64,000 nt of DNA from Thermothelomyces thermophilus ATCC 42464. Its lineage: Eukaryota > Ascomycota > Sordariomycetes > Sordariales > Chaetomiaceae. Under the pieces are notes generated by a model. The model made no database searches, was not told the DNA's origin, and saw only the letters and a program-made list of their open reading frames with translations. This document shows positions 1-13,186 of the stretch, in pieces; position 1 is the first letter of the stretch, and each line of letters begins with the position of its first letter. The DNA lies in the NCBI RefSeq assembly GCF_000226095.1, contig NC_016476.1:372001-436000 (forward strand). Reading direction: 5' to 3'. The position numbers were made by a program, and so were the translations under genes.

Positions 1-1157
1 CTATATATAGTAGGAAGAATTCGGGAAAGAGTTCTAATACCTCCTAGGCGACACTATATAACTATACCCTCGATATAAGGCATATATACAAGTGCCCTAG
101 TTCTAGTATATATTATACGAATGCCAATACCACTTTCGCGACAAATTCAAAAATAATCACCAGCTAATCTAATAAGGAAATAAGGACAGAAGCCTTTACT
201 TTATAGAATAGGTCTATAATATAGGAAATAGAGCAGCCAAATTACTCTAGAAGATCAAAGCCCGTAATCTAGAAGGCATTATAGTAGTTTTAAAACGAGC
301 CTAGCCTAGGTACTACAGAATAGGACAAGACATATAGAACTCGTACTAGAGTAATGATTACCTCTATTACGCGGACGAAAAGAAATCGTAGATTCGGGAG
401 CTTTAGATAAAGCTATAATATATATAACGAAAAGTAGAACAGACTTAATAGTAGGAAGCTATAAGCACTTAATAGCTTATAGAAATAAGTATAATTAATA
501 AAGCCGCTATTAGCTAAACAACCGAAGAGATTGGCACTAACCTAGGAAACGGGTTAGGGCCCTTCGAGGGGCCTAAAAACCATTAGCACCTATATAGCAG
601 CAAGTAGTAGTATAGTATAGGAGGAGCTAGCGTAAGAGACTACTATATTAAGACCTCCTAACAGAGATATAGAAAATCGCCATAGTTTTTAGGCGATGGC
701 GGCAAGACAAGCGACTATAGATAATAGCATAATAGAAATAGCATGAAATACTCGTACTAGTAGATAGTAGAGCAGAGATAAACCTAATTTCGCTAATACT
801 TATAAATTAGCTATAGATACTCTAGAGAATGAAGTAAAAGTATAGCATAGTCAAAGGGCTATTTCTAACGTAATAGGTATATAGAGAGACCGAACCGATC
901 GATATTACTATAGTAGGGAAGACTATAGTAGTCATATTTAACATTATAGATATAGGTAATGACAAAGATATAATATTAGGGGTACTATAGTATAAAGATT
1001 ATGACCCGGACATTAGCTAGAAGAATAGTAACTACCTACAACCCCGAACAGAGTTATATTCGACTAGTAAGATAGGAAGTATATAAGGATTATAAGAAGA
1101 CAATACTTAGGGGAAGGCATATCCTATAGATCTACTATAAGAGATAGATAGTAGTAG
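1..1157 (+). mobile_element. Ty3/gypsy element G0, left internal fragment (gag/pol), RIP-damaged
   Basis: This is the left visible part of an older chromovirus that begins outside the window. It aligns by eye with 3280-4440 of G1 (same order of blocks, mostly transition differences), so it covers late gag and the protease/early RT region on the plus strand. No frame stays open because of many TAG and TAA codons. It is interrupted at 1157 by G1; the same element resumes at 8651, where the sequence matches the continuation seen uninterrupted in G1 at about 4438. The copy AGTAG lies on both sides of the insertion. Confidence 0.8.
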
Positions 1158-1575
1158 TATCATAGAAATATATATACAGATACCGCCTAGACTACCGACA
1201 CAAATAGGCCAATTAAGCCAAAGGAACAAAAGGACCAATTACAATATAAGAAGCATAGTAATCACTACACTCACCAGCGATCAGGGTAATCACCACCATA
1301 CAATCACTTACAATCACCGTAATTAGAAGTAATCACTAGGATTATATATATATATTGATAGTCACTCGTTAGATAGACTCTAAGAGTTTACCAGTAATAG
1401 CAACTTACAATCACAGTACTTATACCAAGTATTGCTAATTATTATAAGAGACAACTCTAGTATTATTATAAACCCTTTAGCTTCACCAAATCCCTTAGAC
1501 GACCTGCCTACTTGTCCCGCTTAATCTACCTTTGTCTAAACCCTTTTAGAAGAAGTCTGAGTTAGGTTCGTCACA
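1158..1575 (+). repeat. 5' LTR of G1
   Basis: 418 bp, begins TATCATAG (the TGTCACGG terminus altered by RIP) and ends TTCGTCACA. The same sequence recurs at 8228-8645. The second half is shared with the LTRs of the other Ty3 elements in the window; the first half is shared only with G0. Several ATCAC units occur between about 1258 and 1345. Confidence 0.9.
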
Positions 1576-1596
1576 TGTTGCTATCACTCCCTTTGT

Positions 1597-4500
1597 TCTA
1601 TTATAGTTTAGAATAGAGGTAACTTCGACCTTGACATCGACATAGCTACTAATATTATAGCCGAACAGCTGCTTACTTAGCTTAGTTAACTCTAGTAGTG
1701 GATCTAGGAGTTAGACTAGAGAGATAAGGCTGCTTAAGCCCGAATTAAGAAACTCGAGAACGGCGAAAAGCACTTATAGAAGTTAGTTAACAAGGCCTAT
1801 ACCAAAATCAAAGCACTCGAAACCGCTAAAGCGAGCCGTATCAAAATCGAACTACCTAGCAAATATAGAGGAACTAAGGAAGATCTTATAAGATTCCTAA
1901 TAAACCTTTGATCTTACTTCTAGCTTAATAATAATAAGTTTCCGGATGATAAAGCTAAAGTCCTCTATATAGCTATAAGACTGGAGGGCAAGGCACTTAG
2001 ATAATTTAAGCTTATATAGAATGACTACCTTATTAAGGAAGACGAAGATAACTAAGATACGTTTATATAGGTAGTCTTTTGATCTTACGACTATTTTAAA
2101 GAAGAGCTTTAGAAGGTTTTTAGCGATAAAGACGAGAAGATTTATATATAAGAAAGACTTACTAATCTCTAATAGATTAAGTTAATAGCCTCCTATACTA
2201 TATAGTTTAGATAGGATATACTTAAGTCTTAGCTTAATAATGAGGTATTAATATAATTATTTTATAACGGCTTAAAGGAAAAGGTTAAAGATGAGCTATA
2301 TAAGTATAATTAGCCTAAGACCCTGGATAAATATATTATATAGGCTATTAGAATTGATAATTAACTCTATATATAAGAGTAGTAGAAACGAGGCCAAATA
2401 AATAGAACTATAGTTAAGGCTAATAATAAGAAAAAGCGAGTATATATTAGTACCTTATATGAGATATACCCTAGAGCTATAGATATAGACGTAATATGGA
2501 AGCAGGACCGGAAGAAGATAACCAAAGACAAGTCTAATATTATCTATTATAACTACAGAAAGAAAGGGCACTATAAGCAAGAATGTCGAAGCCTAAAGAA
2601 AGAATAGAAGACAGTCCCTAGAAAGGAAATTATAGTTATTAACAAAACTACTAAGGACGTCATCGAAGTAGTAGCTACGAGCTACAAAGACAGGGGCAAT
2701 AATATAGATAGTCTCGGATATAATGGTAACGGTGAAGACGAATAAGCACCGTACTCCGAACTAGTCACTATAGACCTAGAGATAGGTCTTGCTAAATAGG
2801 ATATGGCAGGAGAATACGTACTATTAATTTCGATTCTCTTAGCCTTAAGATAGTAGGGTTTTATGGTTATATAAAGGTAGGATAGATTGTAGACAACCGA
2901 TACCTAAGGAATCGAAAGACCTAGACCTAATGTTCTATTCCTCTAGGAACGAATCGAATAGTACTATAATGAAGTTTTCTAACTCAATACGGAACCATAC
3001 GAATAGGATAGACGCTTGACTCGACTTGCCTAGTAGAGCGATAAGATAAGGGACAAAATAAGGGAACTCCGATATATTATAGAAGCTATTAAAGGAGGAT
3101 AGCTTATAATATATAATAGGCCTAATAGCTATACCGAGTACCTTAACAACTAGTAACTTAGTAATAATGTATAGAACCTAGAATACTAGTTTATATATAC
3201 AAACCGTAGAAAAGACGAGCGTACGTAGGAAATCTATTAGAAGAAATACTTCTACTTTAACATTAGAGTACCTATAGTCTATATATAATAGGAAGGATTT
3301 AGGAAAGAATTCTAATACCTCCTAGGCAACGCTATATAACTATACCCCTAATATAAGGTATATATATAAGTACCCTAGTTCTAGTATATAGTATATAAAT
3401 GCCGATATCACTTCCGTAATAAATTTAAAAATAATTACTAGCCGACCTGACAAGGAAATGAGAATAGAAGCCTCTGCCCTATAGAATAGGTCTACAATGT
3501 AGGTAATAGAGCGGCCAAATTGCTCTAGAAGATCGAAGCCTATAATCTAGAAGGTATTACAATAGTTCTGAGACGAGCCTAGCCTAGGTACTATAGAACA
3601 AGACGAGATATATAGGACTCGTGCTAGAGTAACGACTACCTCTATTATATAGATGAAAAGAAATCGCGAATTCGGGAGCTTTGGATAAAGCTATAATATA
3701 TATAACGAAAAGCAAAACAGACTTAATAGTAGGAAGCTATAAGCACTTAATAGCTTATAGAGATAAGTATAATCGATAAAGCTACTATTAGCCGAATAAC
3801 CGAAGAGGTTAGTACTAACCTAGGAAATAGGTTAGGGCCCTTCAAGGGGCCTAGAAACTATTAACGCCCATATAGCAGCGAGTAGTAGCGTAATATAGGA
3901 GGAACTAGCGTAAGCGACTACTATATCGAGACCTCCCGGCAGAAATATAGAAAATTGCTACAATCTTCAGACGACGGCGGCAAGACAAGCGACTATAGAT
4001 AACAGCATAATAGAAATAGCACGAAATGCCTATACTAGTAGATAGTAGAGCAGAGATAAACCTAATTTCGCCGATACTTGTAAATTAGCTATAGATACCC
4101 TAGAGAATAAAGCAGAAGTATAATATAGTCAAAGGGCTATTTCCTATGTAATAGGTATATAAGGAGACTAAACTGATTGATATTACTATGGTAAAGAAGA
4201 CTACAATAGTCGTATTTAGCATTATAGATATAGGTAACGATAAAGATATAATATTAGGGTTACTATAGTATAAAGATTACAACCTAGATATTAGCTAGAA
4301 GAATAGTAGCTACCTATAACCCTAAACGGAGTCGTATTCGACTAGTAAGATAAAGAGTATACAAGGATTACAAGCAGGCGACACTTAAGGGAAAGTATAT
4401 CCTATAGATCTACCGCAAGAGACGGACAGTGGTAGACGGACCACTACAGACTCTAGAAGAGGTAGCACAACGACATCGATATCGTAATAAGAGGAACAAG

Positions 4501-7500
4501 CCGAACCGCCGATAGCTATTCTTCCTATTAACGAATGCGGAGCACTATAATTAGAGTAATAGGCTAAGATAGGAGAAATTGCTAGTATCGCTATAGACGG
4601 AACCAAGTTCGTATATTATTAGAAAACCGAGGGACGAGATAAGACTAGGGAAGTACTAAAGGAATATAAAGGATACCTAGCATTCGAACCGAAGTATCTA
4701 GAAGGATTACTAAAACACGGCCTATAGGATTATAAGATCAAGCTTAAGGAAGGAGTATAATTAAAGTTCTTTAAGATTTACTATATAAGCTAGATATAGA
4801 ATGAAGAACTTAAGCGATATTCAGAGGAGAACCTTTAAAAAGGATATATCTACCTATCGACATTATTAGCAGGCTACCTAATCCTATTTGTGCCTAAGAA
4901 AGACAGAAAGCTATAGTTATATATTAACTATTAGTAACTTAACGAATAGACCGTGAAAAACTGATACCTATTACTACTAATCTTACGGCTCTAAGATTAG
5001 TTAGCAGGAGCCTAATATTTTACACGCCTTAACTTACTATCGGCCCATAACTATATACAAATCAAAGAAAGCAATAAGTAGAAAACGGCCTTTAGGATAC
5101 CTTATAGCTACTACAAGTACCTCATCATGCTATTCGGACTTATAAACACGCTAGTAACGTTCTAAGCCCTAATTAATCAAGCTATCCGACCCTTTCTCGA
5201 CAAATTTACGGTATATTATCTTGACGATATACTTATCTTCTCTAAGACGATAGACAAACACTAGAAGCATATAAAAGTAGTGTTAAATACGCTATACGTA
5301 TATAAACTATTAGTTAACAAGGAAAAGAGCAAATTCTATATTAGGAAAATAGTATTTCTAGGATATAAAATATCCCTAGGACAAATCCGGATAGAACCTT
5401 TAAAGGTTAAAGCTATTAAGGAATAGCTATAACTAATATTAGTCACGGAAATATAAAGCTTTATCGAATTTACAAACTTCCACTAAATGTTTATTAGGAA
5501 CTTTAGAGCGATTATACGACCTTTATACGAACTTATAAAGAAGAACGTTAATCTAATAGGAAGAATAGCACGAGCAAGTATTTACGTAGATCCGCGACGC
5601 CATTACCAAAGATCTAGTACTAGTACTATTAGACCCTAAGAAGCCATTCAAGGTAGAAATAGACGCTTCAAACTATGCTATCGGAGGACAATTAGGATAA
5701 CGAGACAGACAAGGGAAGCTATATCCTATAGCCTTCTTTTTAAAGAAGCTCGATGGACTATATCTTAATTATCTAATCTATAACAAGGAACTACCTACGA
5801 TTATCGAAGCTTTTAAGAAATAGCGACTATACCTTAGCGGTATAATTAAACTAATATAAGTATATATGGATTATAAGAACCTATAATACTTCATAACGAT
5901 AAAGGAGCTTAATAGATGACAAATATAATAGGTAGAATTCCTTATAGAATTTAATTTTAAGATCTGCTATAAGAAAGGCAAAGAGAACGTATAAGTAGAT
6001 GCTTTAAGCCGACAAACAGATTATATAGAAGGACAAACAGAAATAACGCTACTATTATTTAAGGAACAAATAGACGGAACGCTATATTACGAAACGTAGA
6101 CACCTATAGAAGATGATTTACTTAACTCGTTCCTAGAATACTACGTAATCCTTCGAGAAGAAAGAATTAACGAGGCATAGTATTAAGTAGTACCTAGACT
6201 ACTAGTACCTAATAAAGTAGAAGAAAGAGATAGGAAACTCTAGTACCAAGGCAAAGCATATATCTACGACGGGGATTAATAGCTATAGATGATTCGAGAA
6301 CTCTACAAGTCGAAACTCGGAGGACATAAAGGAGTCACGAAGACTATTACATAAGTTAAGAAACACTACGACTTTCTATAGTTAACGGTACAAGTTAAGG
6401 AAGTCATACGGAATTACGACATTTGTAATCGAAGCAAAACGGTACGATATAAGCTATATAGGCTACTTTAGCTACTACTAATAGCTAACAAACTATAGAG
6501 CTTGGTTATAATAAACTTTATTACGAAGCTACTAGAATCTAAGGATATAGCTATAGGAGTAATCTACGATAGTATTCTTACTATAGTAGATTGCCTAACT
6601 AAATAGGTATACTTCTTTCCCTTTAAGGAGTCCTAGATAGCTAAATAGCTAGTAGATATAATCTATTAGCAAGTTACATTAATATATACTTAGCCGTAAG
6701 AATAGATTACCGACGGAGATACCAAGTTCATATCAAAGTCCTAATAAGCGTTAATATAACGATTAGGCGTCAATAGTAAGCTATTAATAGTATATTACCT
6801 ACAGACTAACGGACAAATGGAGCGACTAAACTAAGTTATTAAGCAGTACCTCCGCTCTTACGTTAACTACTAGCAAGATAACTAGGTTATACTATTACTA
6901 ATAGTATAACTTGCTTACAATATAATATTAATAGAAACGACTAAAGTTACACCGTTCTTTACGAACTATAGATATAAAGTAGACCTTAGGCAAGGACTAG
7001 AGGTTATAGTACCGAGAGCAGTAATCAAAGTAAAACAAATGTACGTACTATATAAGAAGCTTAAAAAGGAACTCGAGTTTGTTAAGACTAGAATAAAGAA
7101 CTACTATAACAAACATAGGCTCGAGGGACCTCGCTTAGAGAGGGGAGACAAAGTCTATCCAATCGTATAAAACCTACGAACCAAACGACTAAGTATAAAG
7201 CTAGACTTTAAAAAGGTCGGACCTTTTATTATTAAAGAATGAATTTCGACATCTAACTACCGACTATTATTACCATTATCCATATAACTATAGACAGATG
7301 TTTTTTATATTTTGCTTCTCGAACTAGTACCAAAAAACGCTAAGGTTGCTATATATATTAAAGTAGAAGATAAGGAAGAAGAATAGGACGTCGAAGAAAT
7401 TCTAGATTTACGTATTATCAACAGGGAACTATAGTATCTAGTTAAATAGCTTAATTTCGGACTAGAGGACAGCTTATAGGAACTAATTAAGAATTTAAAC

Positions 7501-7600
7501 TACCTTAAGAAACTAGAATAGTTCTATCGGCAGAACCTAGATCGGCTAAAGGCAAACCTAGAATAGAACCGAAAATAGCGCCCTAGTTAATAACGTTAAC
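1597..7600 (+). pseudogene. G1 gag-pol (gag, PR, RT, RNase H, INT, chromodomain), RIP-degraded
   Basis: The gag N-terminus corresponds to the clear start seen in G3 (Asp-rich start, then a coiled-coil Glu/Lys segment). A CCHC-type nucleocapsid knuckle is visible near 2550-2590, and the G3 copy of the same knuckle carries Cys-to-Tyr changes. RT carries YLDD at 5217-5228; integrase follows at about 6280-7260, and a chromodomain (DVEEILDLRI followed by YLVK) at about 7385-7540 identifies a chromovirus. There are dozens of in-frame TAG/TAA codons at former CAG, CAA or TGG positions. No functional product is expected. Confidence 0.85.
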
Positions 7601-8090
7601 GCTACCGTTAAGTTATATGATAGCCCCCGATTCCTACTATTCTACCGCCTCTAATTCGTCTAGATTCGACAAACCCCATGTAATTATATCTGCCCCCTTC
7701 TCTACTAGGAACTCTCGTTATTTACAAACTCGAGTTAGACAGGCTAATGCCTTAGAAGCTTTACATTAATATTCTCGTAACAAGGCTTCGGCCTCTTTTT
7801 CTTTAGCCTTTAAATGACATTACTCGTATATAATACGATCTATTACGTTACGATTAGAGATATACCCTTATAAGGAAACGGGAACTTATAAGAAGAAACT
7901 AGAACGCTGAAACCATTATAAGTACAACCCTAATATATATAAGCCTTGTAGCGACGAGATTTTTTAATCATTTTATATACTTAGTTATACTTTATATAAT
8001 AGGAATATACCATTACTACGAACCCGTAATTAGAAATAAACTAAGCTAAACGCTTATAGCAAATAGACACTAGGGATCTATACACGTCAG
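7487..8090 (-). pseudogene. G1 antisense accessory frame: Zn2Cys6-like cluster plus coiled coil
   Basis: On the strand opposite to gag-pol, between chromodomain and 3' LTR. In one frame, read from about 8090 down, the six positions spaced C-x2-C-x6-C-x8-C-x2-C-x6-C are all Tyr (TAT/TAC), exactly what G-to-A change does to Cys codons. A short intron-like stretch follows (ending TAATAG), then a Glu/Lys/Arg/Leu-rich helical segment with RKQRRFLVEKG visible. The spacing matches that in G0 and G3. The start is approximate and the stop is at 7487-7489. Function is unknown; the architecture resembles a fungal zinc-cluster DNA-binding protein with a dimerisation helix. Confidence 0.65.
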
Positions 8091-8227
8091 ACGGTATAAT
8101 TAATAGTATAAAGGGTAACAAGGGGCTAAGGAGAAAAATATATATAAGGAACGTAAGGGATGTTAGCGCTATTTAAAACGGCCTAAAAGAGGGCTTTCGG
8201 GTTAAAAGCCTTAAAGGGAGGGCATCG

Positions 8228-8645
8228 TATCATAGAAATATATATATAGATACTACCTAGACCACTAGTATAAACAGGCCAATTAAGCCAAAGGAACGAA
8301 AGGACTAATTATAACATAGGAAGCATAGTAATCACTACACTCACCAGCGATCAAGGTAATCACCACCATACGATCACTCACGATCACTATGATCAGGAGT
8401 GATTACTAGGATTATATATACATATAGATAGTCACTCGTTAGGTAGACTCTGAGAGTTCACTAGTGATAGCAACTTACAATCACAGTACTCATACCAAGC
8501 ATTGCTAATTACTGTAAGAGACAACTCTAGTGTTGTTATAAACCCTTTGGCTTTACCGAATCCCTTAGACGACCTGCCTACTTGTCCCGCTTAATCTACC
8601 TTCGTCTAAACCCTTTTAGAAGAAGTCTAAGTTAGGTTCGTTACA
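8228..8645 (+). repeat. 3' LTR of G1
   Basis: 418 bp, same length as the 5' LTR and differing mainly by transitions. It ends TTCGTTACA and is followed directly by the target duplication AGTAG and then by G0 pol sequence. Confidence 0.9.
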
Positions 8646-11600
8646 AGTAGGCAGACTACTACAGACTCTAGAAGAAGCAGTATAATAATACTAACGTTAT
8701 AATAGGAGGAACAAACTAAACTACTAATGGCTATTCTCTCCGTTAACAAATATAGAGCATTATAACTAGAGTAATAAGTTAAGATAGGAGAAATCGCTAG
8801 CATTGCTATAGACAGAACTAAGTTCGTAAACTATTAGAAAACCGAGAAACAAAATAAGACTAGGGAAGTACCGAAGGAATATGGAGGATACCTAGCATTT
8901 GAACCGAAGCATCTAGAAGGATTACTAGAGCACGGCCTATAGGATTACAAGATTAGGCTTAAGGAAGGAGCATGACTAAAGTTCTTTAAGATTTACTATA
9001 CGAGTTAGATATAGAACAAAGAACTTAAATGATATTTAGAAGAGAACCTTCAAAGAGAATATATCTGCCTATCGATATCGCTAGTAGGATACCTAATTCT
9101 ATTTATATCTAAGAAAGACGGAAAGCTATAGTTATATATTAATTATCGGTAACTTAACAAATAGACTATAAAAAATCGATACCTATTACCGCTAATCTTA
9201 CGGCTCTAAGATTAGTTAACAGGAGCCTAATATTTCACGCGTCTTGACTTGCTATCGGCTTATAACTATATATAGATCAAAGAAGGCGACAAGTAGAAAA
9301 CGGCTTTTAGGATACCCTATAGCTATTATAAGTACCTTGTTATACCATTCGGACTTATAAATATACCGATGACGTTCTAAGCCCTAATTAATTAAGCTAT
9401 CCGACCCTTTCTTAACAAATTTATAGTATATCATCTCGACGATATACTTATCTTCTTAAAGACGATAGACAAATACCGGAAGTACGTAAGAGTAGTACTA
9501 GACGTATTATATATATATAAGCTATTAGTTAATAAGGAAAAGAGCAAATTCCACGTTAGGAAGATAGTATTTTTAGAATATAAGATATCCCTAGGACAAA
9601 TTTAGATAGAACCTTCAAAGGTTAAAGCTATTAAGAACTAGCTATAACTAACATTAATTATAGAAGTATAAAGTTTCATTAGGTTTACGAACTTTTACTA
9701 GACGTTTATTAGGAACTTTAGAGCGATTATACGACCTTTATATAAACTTACCAAGAAGAACGCTAAATTCCAATAGGAAAGGTAATATAAGCAAGCATTT
9801 ATATAGATCTATAATACTATTACTAAAGATCTAGTACTAGTGCTACTAGACCCTAAAAAGCTATTTAAAGTGGAAACAGACGCTTCAGACTATACTATTA
9901 GAGGACAATTAGGACAATAAGACAAACAAGAGAAGTTATATCCCATAGCCTTCTTTTTAAAGAAACTTGATGGACTATATCTTAATTATCTAATCTATAA
10001 CAAGGAACTACTTATAATTATTAAAGCTTTTAAGGAATAGTAACTATATCTTAGCGATATAATTAAACTAGTATAAGTATATATAGATCATAAGAACTTA
10101 TAGTACTTTACAATAACAAAGGAGCTTAACAGACAATAAATATGATAGGTAGAATCCCTTACGGAATTCAATTTTAAGATTCGCTACAAGAAGGGCAAAG
10201 AGAACGTATAAGTAGACGCTTTAAGTCGACAAACGGATTATACGGAAGGACAAACAGAAACAACGCTACTATTATTCAAGGAACGAATAGACAAAACGCT
10301 ATATTACAAAACGTAGACACCCGTGGAAGATAATCTACTCGACCCGTTCCTAGAATGTTATACGATCTTTCGAAAAGAAAGGATTAACAAGGTATAGTAT
10401 TAAGTAGTACCCGGACTAGTGGTACCTAATGAAGTAAAAGAAAAAGATAGGAAACTCTAGTACCAAGGCAAAGTATATATCTATGACAGGGATTAATAGC
10501 TACGAATAATTCGAGAACTCTACAAATCGAAACTTGGAGGATATAAAGGAATTACAAAGACTATTATACAAGTTAAGAAACACTATAACTTTCTATAGTT
10601 AATAGTACAAGTTAAGGAAGTTATATGGAACTATAATATCTACAATCAAAGTAAAACGGCACAATATAAGCTATATAGGCTACTTTAGCTACTGCTAATA
10701 GCTAACAAACTATAGAATTTAGTTATAATAGACTTTATTACAAAATTGCCAGAATCTAAAGATACAGCTACAGGGGTAATCTATAATAATATTCTTACTA
10801 TAATAGACCGCCCAACTAAATAGGTATACTTCTTTTCCTATAAGGAATTCTAGATAGTAGAACAGTTAATAGATATGATCTATTGGTAAGTTACATTAGT
10901 ATACGCCTAGCTATAAGAATAGATTACCGACAGAGACACTAAGTTTGTATCAAAGTTTTGGCAAGCGTTAATATAATGATTAGGCATTAATAGCAAGCTA
11001 TTAACGGCATATTACCTATAGACCGACAGATAAACGGAACAATTAAACTAAGTCATCAAGCAATATCTCTATTCTTACGTTAACTACTAGTAAGACGACT
11101 AGGTCATACTATTGCTAATAATATAACTCGCTTATAATATAACGCTAATAGAAATAACTAAAGTCACACCGTTCTTTATAAATTACGGATATAAAGCAGA
11201 CCTTAGGCAAGGGCTAAAGGTTATAATACCAAGAGTAGTAGTTAAAGTAGAGTAGATATATACACTATATAAGAAGCTTAAAAAGGAACTCGAGTTTATT
11301 AGAACCAAAATAAAGGGCTACTATGACAAATATAGGCTCAAGGGACCTTGCCTAGAGAGGGGAGACAAAGTCTACCTAATTATATAAAACTTATAAACTA
11401 GACAACCAAGTATAAAGCTAGACTTTAAGAAGGTTAGACCCTTTGTTATTAAAGAACGAATTTCGACATCTAACTACTAACTATCGTTACTATCATCTAT
11501 ATAACTATAGATAGATGTTTTTTATATTTCACTTCTCGAACTAGCACCAGAAAATGCTAAAATTACTATATATATTAAAGCAGAGGACAAAGAGGAAGAA

Positions 11601-11703
11601 TAGGACGTCGAAGAAATTTTGGATTTACGTATTATTAACAGGGAACTATAGTATCTAGTCAAATGGCTCGATTTTAGACTAGAAGACAACTTATAAGAAC
11701 TAG

Positions 11704-12353
11704 TTAAGAATTCAAACTACCCTAAGAAACTGAAATAGTTCTACTACCAGAACCTAGATTGACTAAGGACAAAACCAAGACAGAATCGAAGATAGCACCC
11801 TAATTAATAACGTTAACGCTACTATTAAGCTATATACCTAGAACCGCCCCCGATTCCTATTGCTTTACCTCTTCTAATTTATCTAAAGATATAAGACCCT
11901 AGCAAACCATCTCTAACCCTCAAGATAATAACGATCGCTTTTGACGACGAATACGGTCTAAACGAGCTAGAGACTTATCTAAATAACGCTATACTTTCAA
12001 TAATAAATCGTAGTTAGTATAAAGAGCCTCCTTAGCATCTTATTCTAGTTAGTCAAGGCGCTTTAACTCGTCTATAATATAGGATACTATAGAAGTTAGT
12101 ATAGGAAAAATATACTAACAAGGGGATATAGACAAGACGAGACTAAAACCCTAGAACTATTATATAACCTCTTATAATAAACGCATTCGCTATAATAAGA
12201 AGAACTCTCTATTATATAGCAGCAGAGGCTATAAGAAAAACAATAAGAATAAGGCATTACTTCGAACCCTAGCTCGTTAATAGCAGTAGCTAGGGTAATA
12301 CGCTCCTTAGTCTTTATAGACCTTTTCGTCGAACGCTTTACTATATAAAACAT
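11704..12353 (-). pseudogene. G0 antisense accessory frame: best-preserved zinc-cluster exon
   Basis: Opposite strand to G0 pol. An 85-codon open stretch starts at ATG 12353. Residues 35-64 show the spacing C-x2-C-x6-C-x8-C-x2-C-x6-C; positions 38, 45 and 57 are still Cys and 35, 54 and 64 are Tyr, one G-to-A step away. This is the spacing of the fungal Zn(II)2Cys6 binuclear cluster. Downstream lies an intron-like stretch with a CTAAC branch site and TATAG 3' end (around 12087-12119, 5' boundary uncertain), then a Leu/Arg/Lys-rich helical region with ARLDRIRRQKRSLL visible. The frame ends at 11704-11706 and overlaps the chromodomain end of pol on the other strand. Confidence 0.7.
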
Positions 12354-12475
12354 GTCGTTAGCAGTATACAGAGGAAAGAGGGAAACACAGGAGATAACTT
12401 ACTAAAGGTTATTAGAGCTATTTAAAACAGCCTAGGATACGCTTTCGGGTCGAAAGCCTTAAAGGAGAGGCATCG

Positions 12476-12716
12476 TATCACGGAAATATACATATAGGAC
12501 GCCACCTAAGCCGCCTCCCCCGACAGGCCAATAGGACAGTAGATACAAACGGACTGATCAAGGAAGGATCACACTTAGCAAAGTGATCTATACACTATAG
12601 GATCACTACTATAGCTATGATCTAGACGGCAAAGGATCACTAGGTAAAGAGTGATCCTAGGATTATATATATATATAGATAGTCACTCGTTATAGTAGAC
12701 TCTAGGAGTTTACTAG
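12476..12716 (+). repeat. 3' LTR of G0, first part
   Basis: Begins TATCACGGAAATA like the G1 LTR but has its own upstream half, with several GATCAC/GTGATC units between 12566 and 12660. It is preceded by a purine-rich tract (AAAGGAGAGG). It breaks at 12716 where C1 begins; ACTAG (12712-12716) is repeated after C1 at 27178-27182, where this LTR resumes. Confidence 0.85.
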
Positions 12717-12926
12717 TGCCGAACGCAGTAGGAGCTCTAGGAGCGTTAAAAGCAGTCTATAGTAGGTAGCTATACGAAGGAGACAGTGCCTTATTAAACT
12801 ATCCACAAAGGAGACAAAAACGACTGATATTTATAGACAAAAGGAACTAGCCAATGCGTTAAACAGCCTTATACAGCTATAGCAAACACGTAGCTAATAC
12901 GCTTAGAAGCTCTATAGCTTCCGACA
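12717..12926 (-). repeat. C1 3' LTR (left)
   Basis: 210 bp, TGCCGAAC to CCGACA. The same sequence appears at 26968-27177, 51690-51901 and, inverted, at 28147-28358. Confidence 0.9.
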
Positions 12927-13186
12927 TACCCTCTAGTTAAAGGCGATGATCGTTTAACTACGCTTTATAGTAATACTATTCTTGGTATTATATCCTTTGT
13001 CGCTCTTACCTCGATACCTCCTTTAGGGGCCTGCCTTCCGTATTTAGAAGTCTAAAAGAGTCGAGTATAGTGGAGTAATTCCTTTAAAGCTATAGATTAA
13101 ATATAGCTATCGTAGTCGTAATAGCAATAATATTACTAGTTTTAATTATAATAATTAACAAGATAGCGCTTCCTATACTCGAATCA

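Larger units (their letters stand above)
1158..8645 (+). mobile_element. Complete Ty3/gypsy chromovirus G1, RIP-inactivated
   Basis: A 7488-bp element bounded by two 418-bp LTRs and flanked by the 5-bp duplication AGTAG (1153-1157 and 8646-8650). The internal region reads gag, protease, RT, RNase H, integrase and chromodomain on the plus strand. The RT motif YLDD is intact at 5217-5228, and the chromodomain lies near 7385-7540. A purine-rich tract (AAAGGGAGGG near 8213) immediately precedes the 3' LTR. All frames are broken by RIP-type stops, so the copy is inactive. It is inserted in the pol region of G0 in the same orientation. Confidence 0.9.
8651..12716 (+). mobile_element. Ty3/gypsy element G0, pol to 3' LTR (interrupted)
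   Basis: Continuation of the G0 element after the G1 insertion. It encodes RT, RNase H, integrase and chromodomain on the plus strand, with the RT active-site region at 9432-9443 reading HLDD instead of YLDD. The chromodomain lies near 11600-11760. The 3' LTR starts at 12476 (TATCACGG) and is cut at 12716 by copia element C1. The remainder of the LTR is at 27178-27366. Reading frames are closed by RIP-type stops. Confidence 0.8.

Noticed and set aside
1258-1345. Possible CRISPR-like array from ATCAC repeats
   Set aside because: Units are too short and irregular, and lie within a eukaryotic LTR.
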